From NCBI GenBank assembly GCA_017555875.1, contig JAFZFN010000032.1, positions 50,343 to 114,342 of the forward strand: DNA of 64,000 bases, written 5' to 3'. Shown here one piece after another: positions 42,486 to 51,856 of this stretch. This stretch comes from Bacteroidaceae bacterium (GTDB lineage Bacteria > Bacteroidota > Bacteroidia > Bacteroidales > Bacteroidaceae). Made by a program: the position numbers and the translations under genes. The notes under the pieces were generated by a model. The model worked only from the letters and a program-made list of their open reading frames with translations. It made no database searches and was not told the origin of the DNA. Each line of letters opens with the position of its first letter. Position 1 is the first letter of the stretch.

Positions 42486-43194
42486 GAAAAGTCCCTTTCT
42501 TTTTCCAATACATAATGAGAAGGAAGCCAAACAGCATACCACCCAGATGAGCGAAATGGGCGATTCTATCGTGGACATTCATACCCAAATATAGCTCCAA
42601 CACGACATATCCAACAATCATCCATTTCGCCTTGATGGGCATGGGGAAGGGAATGATATACATGGGTTGATTGGGGAAGAGCATGCCAAAGGCTAACAAG
42701 ATAGCATAGATTGCCCCCGAAGCGCCCACTACAGGATGCAAAGGCAGTCTATTATAGAGCAAAGTAAGCCACTGTGAGGCTGTGTACGAAGCGCCACCAA
42801 TAGGTACGATCTCGCTAGGAGGATAGGCCTCGAGTAGACGCATGTCATGCAATATTGGCAAGGATGGGATAGTCTGCACAATCTCTTGCACGACTCCAGC
42901 ACCTATACCACAGAAGATATAGAAGAAGAGAAATCGCTGTGAACCCCACACCGTCTCAAGTACACGTCCAAACATCCACAAGGTAAACATATTGAAGAAG
43001 AGGTGCGTGAAGTCACCATGCATAAACAGATAGGTAAAGAACTGAAAAAGATTGAAATCATGGGATTTAAAAAAGTAAAGTCCCAACACATCGTTCAAGT
43101 CAATACCAAAGCGTCTATTCACGACCATCGTCGCAAAGAAACAGAGGGCATTGATGATAATGAGATTTTTGGTTACGGGTGGCGTATTATTCAT
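42469..43194 (-). CDS. Rhomboid family intramembrane serine protease (first of tandem pair)
   Basis: The protein has 241 residues with six predicted membrane segments. The loop motif HGDFTHLFFNMFTLWMFG, the catalytic Ser in VGASGAIYA and the His in AHLGGMLFG match active rhomboids. Rhomboids cut transmembrane segments of their substrates within the membrane. It leads an overlapping operon with a second rhomboid and an EEP-family protein, a conserved Bacteroidales arrangement as far as I recall. It is divergent from mutS. Confidence 0.93.
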   Translation of the reverse strand: MNNTPPVTKNLIIINALCFFATMVVNRRFGIDLNDVLGLYFFKSHDFNLFQFFTYLFMHGDFTHLFFNMFTLWMFGRVLETVWGSQRFLFFYIFCGIGAGVVQEIVQTIPSLPILHDMRLLEAYPPSEIVPIGGASYTASQWLTLLYNRLPLHPVVGASGAIYAILLAFGMLFPNQPMYIIPFPMPIKAKWMIVGYVVLELYLGMNVHDRIAHFAHLGGMLFGFLLIMYWKKKGTFHGRYF

Positions 43195-43239
43195 TCGTCT
43201 AAACTATGTCCTATCAATTAATCCTTTTACAAAAACATG

Positions 43240-43247
43240 CAAAGTTA
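43240..43247 (-). promoter_or_regulatory. -7 box of the rhomboid operon
   Basis: On the minus strand TAACTTTG lies 45 bases before the first rhomboid start. No clear -33 box was seen. Confidence 0.5.
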
Positions 43248-43351
43248 CACATTTTCTTCTATATGCTCCTTGTTTTTTGTTTATAGTGCCATTTTTTTAT
43301 GTTTTTTAGCACACTGCAAGACTACACATGGCAAATCTCACCATTTTTTCG

Positions 43352-43359
43352 TATCTTTG
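43352..43359 (+). promoter_or_regulatory. -7 box of mutS
   Basis: TATCTTTG ends 25 bases before ATG 43385. It excludes the in-frame ATG at 43328, which would lie upstream of transcription. Confidence 0.65.
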
Positions 43360-43384
43360 TCATCCTTTACAAAAAATCACAGAT

Positions 43385-45997
43385 ATGGCAGAAGATATAG
43401 TGTTGACCCCGATGATGAAGCAGTTTTTAGAGCTTAAGGCCAAGCATCCTGACGCAATCTTGCTGTTTCGTTGTGGAGACTTCTATGAGACCTACTCGAC
43501 CGATGCTATTGTGGCAAGTGACATATTGGGTATCACCCTCACGAAACGAGCTAATGGCAAGGACAAGCAACTTGAGATGGCAGGATTTCCCTATCATGCA
43601 CTCGACACCTATCTGCCTAAACTCGTACGCGCAGGTCGCCGTGTAGCCATATGTGACCAGCTCGAAGACCCCAAGCTGACCAAGAAACTCGTAAAGCGAG
43701 GCATCACCGAGCTGGTGACTCCAGGTGTATCTATCAACGAAAATGTACTCAACTACAAGGAGAACAACTTCCTCGCAGCCGTACACTTCGGAAAAGGGAC
43801 ATGTGGAGTATCCTTCCTTGACATCTCTACGGGTGAGTTTCTTACAGCAGAGGGTCCCTTCAACTATATCGACAAACTTCTTGTCAACTTTGCGCCCAAG
43901 GAGATTCTCTTCCAGCGCGGATTGCGTAGCCAGTTTGAGGCCAATTTTGGCAGTAAATACTGCACCTTCGAACTTGACGATTGGGCCTTCACGGAATCAT
44001 TCGCCCGTGACAAACTTATCAAACATTTCCAAGTAAAGAACCTTAAGGGCTTTGGCATCGACCACCTCAAGAGCGGCATCATTGCTTCTGGAGCTGTGCT
44101 ACACTATCTAGAGGTGACACTACACACACAAATAAAGCACATCACCACTCTATCACGCATCGAGGAGGAGCGCTACGTACGCCTAGATCGATACACCGTG
44201 CGTAGCCTCGAGCTCATCAACCCCATGAACGAGGGAGGTAAGTCACTATTGGACGTTATCGACAAGACGATCAGTCCTATGGGAGCTCGTTTGCTCAAGC
44301 GTTGGGTGGTATTCCCCCTCAAGGAGGAGCGTGCCATCAATGAGCGCCTCGACATTGTTGAATACTTTTTCCGCCACCCTGACTTCCGCGAACTACTCGA
44401 CGACGCCTTACACCAGATAGGAGATCTCGAGCGCATCATTTCCCGTGTAGCAGCAGGACGTGTGTCGCCACGCGAAGTGGTGCAACTTAAGGTTGCTCTC
44501 AGTGCTATCGAGCCCATCAAAGCCGCTTGCGAAGCATCGGACAATGCCAGCATACGCCGCATAGGTGAACAACTCAATGTCTGCCGCACAATACGTGACC
44601 GCATAGCCCACGAGATCAAGAACGATCCGCCTCTGCTCGTGGCTAAGGGAGGCGTCATCGCTGATGGTGTGAATAGCGAATTGGATGAGTTGCGCCGCAT
44701 CGCCTATTCAGGCAAGGACTACCTACTCCAGATGCAACAACGCGAGAGTGAGACCACCGAAATACCTAGCCTCAAGATTGCCTACAACAACGTATTCGGC
44801 TACTACATCGAAGTGCGCAACACACATAAAGACAAAGTGCCCGAGACATGGATACGCAAGCAGACGTTGGTCAATGCAGAGCGCTACATAACCCAAGAAC
44901 TCAAAGAGTATGAAGAAAAGATTCTAGGTGCAGAGGATAAGATTTCAGCACTGGAAACACGCCTCTACAATGACCTCGTATTTGCTCTCAACGAATACAT
45001 CCCAGCCATACAAATCAACGCTAATCAGGTTGCACGACTCGATTGCTTGCTCTCTTTTGCCAATGCAGCAGCACTTAACCGCTACGTACGCCCTGTAGTG
45101 GACGACAGCAACACCCTCGATATCCGTCAAGGACGACACCCTGTCATTGAGCAACAGCTGCCTGTAGGCGAAAGCTATATAGCCAACGATGTACTACTCG
45201 ATACCGAGCACCAACAGATACTCATCATCACGGGTCCCAACATGGCAGGTAAATCGGCCCTACTACGCCAAACGGCCCTCATCACGCTCATGGCACAGAT
45301 TGGCAGCTTTGTTCCAGCCGAGGCGGCACACGTAGGCTTAGTGGACAAGATATTCACTCGCGTAGGAGCAAGCGACAACATCTCTGTGGGCGAATCAACC
45401 TTCATGGTCGAGATGACCGAGGCTTCAGATATCCTCAACAACATCAGCCCTCGCAGCCTTGTCCTCTTCGATGAACTTGGACGTGGAACCTCGACCTATG
45501 ATGGCATCTCCATAGCGTGGGCCATCGTGGAATATATCCACGAGAATGTCAAGGGACGCGCCCGTACGCTCTTCGCCACTCACTACCACGAGCTCAATGA
45601 AATGGAGAAGTCCTTCGCTCGTATCAAGAATTTCAATGTGGCTGTTCGTGAAGTAGACAAGAAGGTCATTTTTGTGCGCAAGCTTCAGCCTGGAGGCTCC
45701 AATCACTCTTTCGGTATTCATGTAGCCAACATGGCAGGTATGCCCAAGAGTATCGTCAAGCGTGCTGAAAATATCCTCAAGCAAATGGAGAGCAATGCTG
45801 CAGCAGATGGCATCAGCAAGCCCACAGAGGTCATTGCAGACAGCCGTGAGGGATTACAGATGAGCATTTTCCAACTCGACGACCCCATCCTCTGCCAAGT
45901 GCGCGATGAGATTCTAGGTATTGATGTCAACAACCTCACTCCGCTCGAAGCACTTAACAAACTCAACGAGATAAAGAAGATTGTACGCGGCAAATAA
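43385..45997 (+). CDS. mutS: DNA mismatch repair protein MutS
   Basis: The protein has 870 residues from ATG 43385 ([18 protein letters not shown]). The mismatch-recognition FYE motif is present (GDFYETY). Walker A GPNMAGKS lies at 617-624, followed by [12 protein letters not shown] (Walker B) and the late ATHYHEL. Near the C-terminus QMSIF (825-829) matches the sliding-clamp binding consensus. It recognises mismatches and recruits MutL. It converges on the polysaccharide deacetylase gene with only 8 bases between stops. Confidence 0.97.
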   Translation: MAEDIVLTPMMKQFLELKAKHPDAILLFRCGDFYETYSTDAIVASDILGITLTKRANGKDKQLEMAGFPYHALDTYLPKLVRAGRRVAICDQLEDPKLTKKLVKRGITELVTPGVSINENVLNYKENNFLAAVHFGKGTCGVSFLDISTGEFLTAEGPFNYIDKLLVNFAPKEILFQRGLRSQFEANFGSKYCTFELDDWAFTESFARDKLIKHFQVKNLKGFGIDHLKSGIIASGAVLHYLEVTLHTQIKHITTLSRIEEERYVRLDRYTVRSLELINPMNEGGKSLLDVIDKTISPMGARLLKRWVVFPLKEERAINERLDIVEYFFRHPDFRELLDDALHQIGDLERIISRVAAGRVSPREVVQLKVALSAIEPIKAACEASDNASIRRIGEQLNVCRTIRDRIAHEIKNDPPLLVAKGGVIADGVNSELDELRRIAYSGKDYLLQMQQRESETTEIPSLKIAYNNVFGYYIEVRNTHKDKVPETWIRKQTLVNAERYITQELKEYEEKILGAEDKISALETRLYNDLVFALNEYIPAIQINANQVARLDCLLSFANAAALNRYVRPVVDDSNTLDIRQGRHPVIEQQLPVGESYIANDVLLDTEHQQILIITGPNMAGKSALLRQTALITLMAQIGSFVPAEAAHVGLVDKIFTRVGASDNISVGESTFMVEMTEASDILNNISPRSLVLFDELGRGTSTYDGISIAWAIVEYIHENVKGRARTLFATHYHELNEMEKSFARIKNFNVAVREVDKKVIFVRKLQPGGSNHSFGIHVANMAGMPKSIVKRAENILKQMESNAAADGISKPTEVIADSREGLQMSIFQLDDPILCQVRDEILGIDVNNLTPLEALNKLNEIKKIVRGK

Positions 45998-46005
45998 GGC
46001 TATCG

Positions 46006-46617
46006 CTAGTCGAAGGCTCTAAACTCATACCCTTCAGACAAGAGCCATTCGATGGCCCGCGGAAGAGCATAGCGTAGATTATGCGGCGCACGAAGCGAGT
46101 CATGAAAGGTAATGATGGATCCAGGGCGTGCATAACGCTTTACTATATCGAGTACCTGTTCGCCCGACAGTTTCGGGTTATAGTCACGCGTCACGAGATC
46201 CCACATGACAATGCGATACCTCTTACTGAGCACTTGGTATTGGCTCCTGCTCATCAATCCATGAGGCGGACGGAAGAGATTTGTCGAGAGGTAACAATTC
46301 GCCTTCTCCACATTTGCCACATAGCGTGTTGTCGTTTCCCTTAATCCTCTTAAGTGATTATAGGTATGGTTACCTATGCGATGCCCCCTCTCAACTACCA
46401 TCTTGAATTCATCGGGATGCTTGCGCACATTGTCTCCCACCATAAAGAAGGTAGCCTTAATATTATATCGATCCAAAACATCAAGTATCCAAGGTGTTGT
46501 CTCAGGGATAGGGCCATCATCAAAGGTGAGATACACGGACCGTTCTGTAGCATTCATCCGCCAGCATGCACGAGGGTACAGCTGGCGGATGAATTGTGGA
46601 GGTTGCTCAATAAACAT
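46006..46617 (-). CDS. Polysaccharide deacetylase (NodB/CE4 family)
   Basis: The protein has 203 residues. Motif 1 is LTFDDGP, motif 2 is HRIGNHTYNH, motif 3 RPPHG, and the late FHDS supplies the catalytic His. The metal-binding Asp-His-His set is complete. There is no signal peptide or anchor, which is usual for short Bacteroidetes members and leaves location open. It probably removes acetyl groups from a cell-wall or surface glycan. It is the last gene of the miaB - DUF2723 - deacetylase set, 42 bases after the DUF2723 stop. Confidence 0.92.
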   Translation of the reverse strand: MFIEQPPQFIRQLYPRACWRMNATERSVYLTFDDGPIPETTPWILDVLDRYNIKATFFMVGDNVRKHPDEFKMVVERGHRIGNHTYNHLRGLRETTTRYVANVEKANCYLSTNLFRPPHGLMSRSQYQVLSKRYRIVMWDLVTRDYNPKLSGEQVLDIVKRYARPGSIITFHDSLRAPHNLRYALPRAIEWLLSEGYEFRAFD

Positions 46618-46659
46618 TGAGAGAGTATTTTGCTCTTGACTAGCGTCAACACACGGGGA

Positions 46660-49600
46660 TTATTTCACCCTCATCTCCAGTTCTCGGAATAGTTTGTCAA
46701 AAATCTCCGAGTAGTGATCTTGGGTCGCCTTGTCGGCAGAGCGTTCCATAATCTGCATGGTCTTCATCAAAGTACTCAGACAACTGCGCACTTCATTGAA
46801 CGATGTCTCGAAACGCCTATCGCTAAGACTAAGATACCATGTGATGTATTCAATATCGTTATCTGCCATCTGGGTAAGGATATCCATACCCTTTTCTTTC
46901 TCGCCCAAAGTCAGGTAAGCCTGTCCGATGAGATGAGACTGACTCTGCCAATAATTATGGGGAAGGATGGAGGCGGGAAACTCTTCGTCACACTTGTTAA
47001 GCACAGCGAGCGCCTTTTCTTTCTTACCTTCACGGATGAGTTGGTTGGCCAACATGGTGTAGAGACGACGGTGTGTATAACCCATGCGAGTGATAGTCTC
47101 ATCGATGTAGATGCCAGGATTCTTCATACCACCGAAAGCAAAGCGATTCATCAGATTGTCATACATCGTCTCGCTATCTACAGCGTAGCCACCTTGTGGT
47201 GCTATGCCCAGCTCACGGAAGTTGAATGGTGTGATGCGATAAGCCAAACCCTCTTGGAGGAAGAATGGCTCTAGACCCACATAGTTGTCACTACCCACAG
47301 TGGTCGACATATAGAGCGGACGTTCCCAATTGGTGTTAGCCAACATCTCAAGCAACATGATATGATTTTTGGTGAGCATGCGTCGACCCTTAAGTGAGAT
47401 AGCCATACGGTCAGGCATCTTGCTCATGGTTTCCTCATCGGTAGCACCACGGAATTGCTCGGGGATGTACATGTCTGAGCGTAAGATGGCGGCCTTGTCA
47501 AGAGTGACGTAGACAGTATCGGTAGGGATATAATGAAGCCCCGCGTACTTACCCTTCACCCAGATGTCTAGTATATTACGTAACTCGAAAGGATTGTCTC
47601 CAAACTTGTTGCGTGCACCTTCGGGCGAGTCCTTATAGAGACCCAACACGACATTTTTTGCATCGGGACGAATCTCTATAGCCTCATTTGTACCTTCGGC
47701 ATAGTCGAGACGCTCCCAATGAATGGGTACTGAAGGTGAGTCATAGGCAGGGCGACGCATCTGGTCGATGTACCAGTCGGTCTGCAAATAAGAGAGGTTG
47801 CATACACGTGAGTCGGTGCGCACGCCCTCAACTTCTTGGTTATACCAGAGAGGGAAGGTATCATTGTCTCCGTTGGTAAATATGATGGGGTAGCCATCCT
47901 TGGGAAGCGTATTGAGGTAGTTTGCTCCGAAGTCACGGGCCATATAGCGATCGCTACGATCGTGGTCGTCCCATGTCTGGCTAGCCATCTGAAGAGGTAC
48001 CAATACACATACCAACGTAGCGACAGTTGCGGCTACTGCCTGATTCTTGGTAAGCTTCTGTAAGAGCTGTGCAATACCTGCCACACCCATACCAATCCAT
48101 ATAGCAAAGGCATAGAACGAAGCAGCATAGGCGTAGTCGCGCTCACGGGGCTGCATGGGCGTCTGGTTGAGGTACAGTACAATGGCCAATCCCGTCATGA
48201 AGAAGAGCATGAACACCACCCAGAACTGACGTGCGCCACGCTTGCCTCGACCCGCTTGCCAGAAGAGACCGATGAGGCCGAGCAGCAGGGGCAGACCATA
48301 GAAGACATTGCGTCCCTTATTGTTGCGCAGCTCCGAGGGTAGCAAGGTTTGATCTCCCACAAGCATCTTGTCTATGAAGTTGATACCAGTGATCCAGTTG
48401 CCGTGCTCCATCTCTCCGTGGCTCTGTATATCATTCTGTCGTCCCACAAAGTTCCACATGAAGTAGCGCCAATACATGAAGTTGACCTGATAGTTGATGA
48501 AGAACTTGATATTGTCAATCTGTGTAGGCACCTTAATCTTTTGACTTTGTCCACCTACGTTGACCATGGCATCACGTCCCTGTATGCCACCCACCCAACT
48601 ATCGTAAAGGTTGATGGTCGACCCTCCTGCTGGCCAGTTGGCATGATCAGCACTGTGCATGCGAGGAAAGAGCATCGCAGGCTCCATCACATACTTATCC
48701 TTGGTACGCACTACGAAATATTGGTCCTTTTCATCGGGATTTTCCTTCTCCTTAGGGGTATACACTTTAGCACCTTCTTCTACCACAGGTACGAGATACT
48801 GTCCCTCCACCTTGCGCTTCACTTTCGAAGCATAAGAGCCTCCATAGAAAAGCGGAGTGTCGCCATACTGTTCACGGTTAAGGTAGCTACCGAGCGTAAA
48901 GATGTCTTCAGGTGAGTTTTGGTCCATAGGAGTATTGGCCGCCGAGCGCACCACGATGACTGCATACGAAGAATAACCAATCACAATCATCAAGATGGAC
49001 ACCAACGCGGTGCTCATCACACGAGCACTCATACGCCACTGTTCCTTGATCAAGTCTTGACAGAAGAGGTAAACAGCCAATACGCCCAGCACGATGAGTC
49101 CGAGCACCACACAAGCAGCACCATGTCCATAGAAGGGGAGTCCTGTGAGAGCCACCACAGCAATGAATGCAATGTTGGTACGTAGCTGCGACTTGGCTGC
49201 GTGAGTCTCCCAGATGCTCCACACGAGAGTACTCACAAGGAGTACGATATAGACAATTAGTCCCGTGTTAAAAGGCATAGAGAATCCATTGACGAAGAGC
49301 AGTTCAAACCATCCGCCCACCTTCACGATACCAGGCACGATGCCATAGAGGATAGCTGCTACAAGAATAGCCGACACGACGAGAGCCATGAGCGATCCCT
49401 TCCAGCCTGCGTTAGGACGCTTCTTGTAGTAATAGATGAGCACGATGGCGGGAATACACAACAGGTTGAGCAGGTGAACACCTACCGAGAGTCCCATCAT
49501 ATAGGCAATAAGGATAAGCCAACGATCGCTGGTCACACTATCGGCCTCCTCCTCCCACTTGAGGATAAACCAGAAGACGACAGCCGTGAAGAACGAGCTA

Positions 49601-50046
49601 TAGGCATATACCTCACCCTCAACGGCACTGTACCAGAACGTATCACTGAAGGTGTAGGCCAAGGCGCCCACCAGTCCTGCCCCGATGATAGTAATCATCT
49701 GCCCCGTCTGGATGGTAGTGCTATTACCACAGATGAGACGTCGCGTGAGGTGAGTGATGCTCCAGAAGAGGAAGAGTATGCATCCTGCACTGAGCAGTGC
49801 CGACATCACATTTACCATGTAGGCCACCTGCGAAGGGTCGCTAGCCAGCTGTGAGAACAGATTGGCCGTGAGCATGAAGAAGGGCGCACCAGGTGGATGT
49901 CCTACTTCGAGCTTATAGCCCGTGGTAATAAACTCGGGGCAATCCCAGAAGCTTGCCGATGACTCGATGGTCAGACAGTAGACCACTGCAGCCACAGCAA
50001 ACACAAGCCAACCCATGAGGTTGTTTACTAGTTTGTATCGTTTCAT
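46660..50046 (-). CDS. DUF2723 family membrane protein, putative GT-C glycosyltransferase
   Basis: The protein has 1128 residues from ATG 50046 (MKRYKLVNNLMG); an earlier in-frame ATG at 50076 overlaps miaB and is less likely. The first 600 residues hold 12 or more membrane segments. The N-terminal motif SFWDCPEFITTGYKLEVGHP carries the acidic residues of GT-C enzymes and is the DUF2723 signature; the eukaryotic relative TMEM260 is a protein O-mannosyltransferase. The C-terminal part is soluble with TPR-like helices (KEKALAVLNKCDEEF). A role in glycosylating exported proteins is inferred; Bacteroidetes do modify exported proteins at D-S/T sites. It lies 27 bases after miaB. Confidence 0.85.
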   Translation of the reverse strand: MKRYKLVNNLMGWLVFAVAAVVYCLTIESSASFWDCPEFITTGYKLEVGHPPGAPFFMLTANLFSQLASDPSQVAYMVNVMSALLSAGCILFLFWSITHLTRRLICGNSTTIQTGQMITIIGAGLVGALAYTFSDTFWYSAVEGEVYAYSSFFTAVVFWFILKWEEEADSVTSDRWLILIAYMMGLSVGVHLLNLLCIPAIVLIYYYKKRPNAGWKGSLMALVVSAILVAAILYGIVPGIVKVGGWFELLFVNGFSMPFNTGLIVYIVLLVSTLVWSIWETHAAKSQLRTNIAFIAVVALTGLPFYGHGAACVVLGLIVLGVLAVYLFCQDLIKEQWRMSARVMSTALVSILMIVIGYSSYAVIVVRSAANTPMDQNSPEDIFTLGSYLNREQYGDTPLFYGGSYASKVKRKVEGQYLVPVVEEGAKVYTPKEKENPDEKDQYFVVRTKDKYVMEPAMLFPRMHSADHANWPAGGSTINLYDSWVGGIQGRDAMVNVGGQSQKIKVPTQIDNIKFFINYQVNFMYWRYFMWNFVGRQNDIQSHGEMEHGNWITGINFIDKMLVGDQTLLPSELRNNKGRNVFYGLPLLLGLIGLFWQAGRGKRGARQFWVVFMLFFMTGLAIVLYLNQTPMQPRERDYAYAASFYAFAIWIGMGVAGIAQLLQKLTKNQAVAATVATLVCVLVPLQMASQTWDDHDRSDRYMARDFGANYLNTLPKDGYPIIFTNGDNDTFPLWYNQEVEGVRTDSRVCNLSYLQTDWYIDQMRRPAYDSPSVPIHWERLDYAEGTNEAIEIRPDAKNVVLGLYKDSPEGARNKFGDNPFELRNILDIWVKGKYAGLHYIPTDTVYVTLDKAAILRSDMYIPEQFRGATDEETMSKMPDRMAISLKGRRMLTKNHIMLLEMLANTNWERPLYMSTTVGSDNYVGLEPFFLQEGLAYRITPFNFRELGIAPQGGYAVDSETMYDNLMNRFAFGGMKNPGIYIDETITRMGYTHRRLYTMLANQLIREGKKEKALAVLNKCDEEFPASILPHNYWQSQSHLIGQAYLTLGEKEKGMDILTQMADNDIEYITWYLSLSDRRFETSFNEVRSCLSTLMKTMQIMERSADKATQDHYSEIFDKLFRELEMRVK

Positions 50047-50072
50047 TGCTATGAATATTATTGTCTCCTTAA

Positions 50073-51416
50073 TCAACGTACTACGGGCTTACCAATGAGT
50101 GTTGCCGAGCTGGCATCAGTAATCTCGACCATCACGAAGTCTCCTATGCGGTAGTCTTGCTTATCGAAGACCACGGTCTTGTTCTGCTCGGTGCGTCCGC
50201 AAAGTTGCTCACGCGAACGCTTCGAGTATCCCTCAGCCAACACCTCGTAGGTTTTGCCTATACAGCGACGATTACTCTCGGCCGAGAGTTCGTTCTGCAC
50301 GGCAATTATCTCATTCAACCGACGTATCTTCACTTCCTCTGCAATATCGTCGGGCAAGTGACGGCTGGCATAGGTACCAGGGCGCTCGCTATACTTGAAC
50401 ATGAAGGCCGAGTCGTATCCACACAGCCTCATCAGAGAGAGTGACTCCTGATGGTCCTCCTCCGTTTCTGAATGGAATCCCGAGAAGATGTCGGTGCTCA
50501 GACCGCAGTCGGGGATGATACGTCGTATGGCCTCCACTCGCTCGAGGTACCACTCTCGGGTATACTTACGATTCATCAGCTTCAGCACTCGCGAGCTACC
50601 GCTCTGTACGGGAAGATGGATATGCTTACATATGTTGGGCACTTCGGCAATAGCCTGCAGGGTCTCATCGCTCATATCCTTAGGGTGTGAAGTAGTGAAT
50701 CTCACACGCATCTGTGGTGCTGCAGCTGCCACCATGCGAAGCAACATGGGGAAGGTAATTACCTCACCCTCTCGTTCGAATCGGTACGAGTTGACGTTCT
50801 GGCCCAGCAGCGTCACCTCCTTGTAGCCCTTTTGTGCCAAGTCGTTCACCTCTGCAAGGATGCTCTCCACATCACGGCTACGCTCGCGTCCACGGGTATA
50901 GGGCACGATACAGTAGTGACAAAAGTTGTTGCAGCCACGCATAATCGACACAAATCCAGAAATATGGTTACCGCAGATGCGTGAGGGAATGACGTCGCGG
51001 TAGGTCTCTGTGGTCGACAGTTCCACGTTCATAGCCTTCTCGCCAGCCTCCACCTGAGCGATGAGGTCAGGCAGTGAAAGATAAGCATCGGGGCCTGCCA
51101 CGAGATCCACACCATAGTTCTCTATGAGGTTCTCCTTCACACGTTCGGCCATACACCCCACCACGCCTACGATGAGCTTGCGTCCCTTCTTGCGAAGGGC
51201 GTTGAGTGCATCTAGTCGATGGAATATCTTCTGCTCGGCATTATCGCGTATGGAGCAAGTGTTGAGCAATATAGCGTCGGCATTGTCAATCTCGTCACAT
51301 GGCTCATAGCCAGCCATCTTCATCACCGAGGCTATCACCTCACTATCGGCCACGTTCATCTGGCAGCCGTAGGTTTCTATGTATAAGTACTTCGTATTAT
51401 CCTTATCGCTCAGCAT
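50073..51416 (-). CDS. miaB: tRNA-2-methylthio-N6-dimethylallyladenosine synthase
   Basis: The protein has 447 residues. The N-terminal MTTase domain has ETYGCQMN and the two further cluster cysteines (NTCSIRDNA, VVGCMAE). The radical-SAM motif is CNNFCHYC, and a C-terminal TRAM domain is present. It methylthiolates i6A37 in tRNAs reading U-starting codons. It is first in a set with the DUF2723 gene and the deacetylase; the tRNA-Leu(CAA) in this window reads such a codon. Confidence 0.97.
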   Translation of the reverse strand: MLSDKDNTKYLYIETYGCQMNVADSEVIASVMKMAGYEPCDEIDNADAILLNTCSIRDNAEQKIFHRLDALNALRKKGRKLIVGVVGCMAERVKENLIENYGVDLVAGPDAYLSLPDLIAQVEAGEKAMNVELSTTETYRDVIPSRICGNHISGFVSIMRGCNNFCHYCIVPYTRGRERSRDVESILAEVNDLAQKGYKEVTLLGQNVNSYRFEREGEVITFPMLLRMVAAAAPQMRVRFTTSHPKDMSDETLQAIAEVPNICKHIHLPVQSGSSRVLKLMNRKYTREWYLERVEAIRRIIPDCGLSTDIFSGFHSETEEDHQESLSLMRLCGYDSAFMFKYSERPGTYASRHLPDDIAEEVKIRRLNEIIAVQNELSAESNRRCIGKTYEVLAEGYSKRSREQLCGRTEQNKTVVFDKQDYRIGDFVMVEITDASSATLIGKPVVR

Positions 51417-51446
51417 AGGCAGAGAGTCTTTTTTCGTTTTCGGGTG

Positions 51447-51454
51447 CGAAGATA
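51447..51454 (-). promoter_or_regulatory. Possible -7 box of miaB
   Basis: On the minus strand TATCTTCG differs from TAnnTTTG at one base. A TTG lies 23 bases upstream, slightly long. Confidence 0.4.
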
Positions 51455-51556
51455 CGGTTATTTTGCGAATTATTTGTCAAAACTTGCCGCTTATGCAACC
51501 TTTTATTGTCGAAATTGTGCGTTATTCTGTTTTTTTAATAAAATTCTTACGTTTTC

Positions 51557-51780
51557 TTTTGCCATTCAGAAAAAAAGCCCCACCTTTGCATCATACATTA
51601 GATTTTTTCATAGTTAAGGTTTAGGTTAAAAAAAGAGGAAGAGGGGCTGTGAAGTTCCTCTTCATTCATTTTACCCTGTCTCGCGACAAGAGTCCACTTC
51701 CTTCAACTCAGGGGCTAGCACGACTTTAATCCGCTGCGAGGCTTCAAGATAGGCTGCGCCTCAGAAAAGTGCAAGTAAAC
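51557..51780 (+). other. Gene-free stretch with a promoter-like site and stem, possible small RNA
   Basis: The 440-base gap between miaB and the M3 gene has no credible protein gene. TTTG (51558-51561), 19 bases and CACCTTTG (51581-51588) form a near-consensus promoter. Downstream AAGAGGAA (51633-51640) pairs with TTCCTCTT (51655-51662), and AGCCCC/GGGGCT words could pair at longer range. It may be an untranslated RNA of roughly 190 bases or an early leader. I did not recognise a known RNA family. Confidence 0.35.
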
Positions 51781-51811
51781 TTGCTTTTTCGTTCGGCTTG
51801 CACTATCTTTG
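51781..51811 (+). promoter_or_regulatory. Promoter of the M3 peptidase gene
   Basis: TTG (51781-51783) is followed by 20 bases and TATCTTTG (51804-51811). The surrounding GCGCCTCAGAAAAGTGCAAG sequence resembles a promoter-bearing repeat that I recall as common in Prevotella genomes. Confidence 0.75.
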
Positions 51812-51856
51812 CCGATTCTTAAGGAGAATACAACACATATAATATATTAAACAAAG

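Noticed and set aside
42485..42578. Upstream extension of the second rhomboid gene to ATG 42578
   Set aside because: The extra 31 residues lie wholly inside the first rhomboid gene; MAGIFDDL at 42485 is the more likely start.
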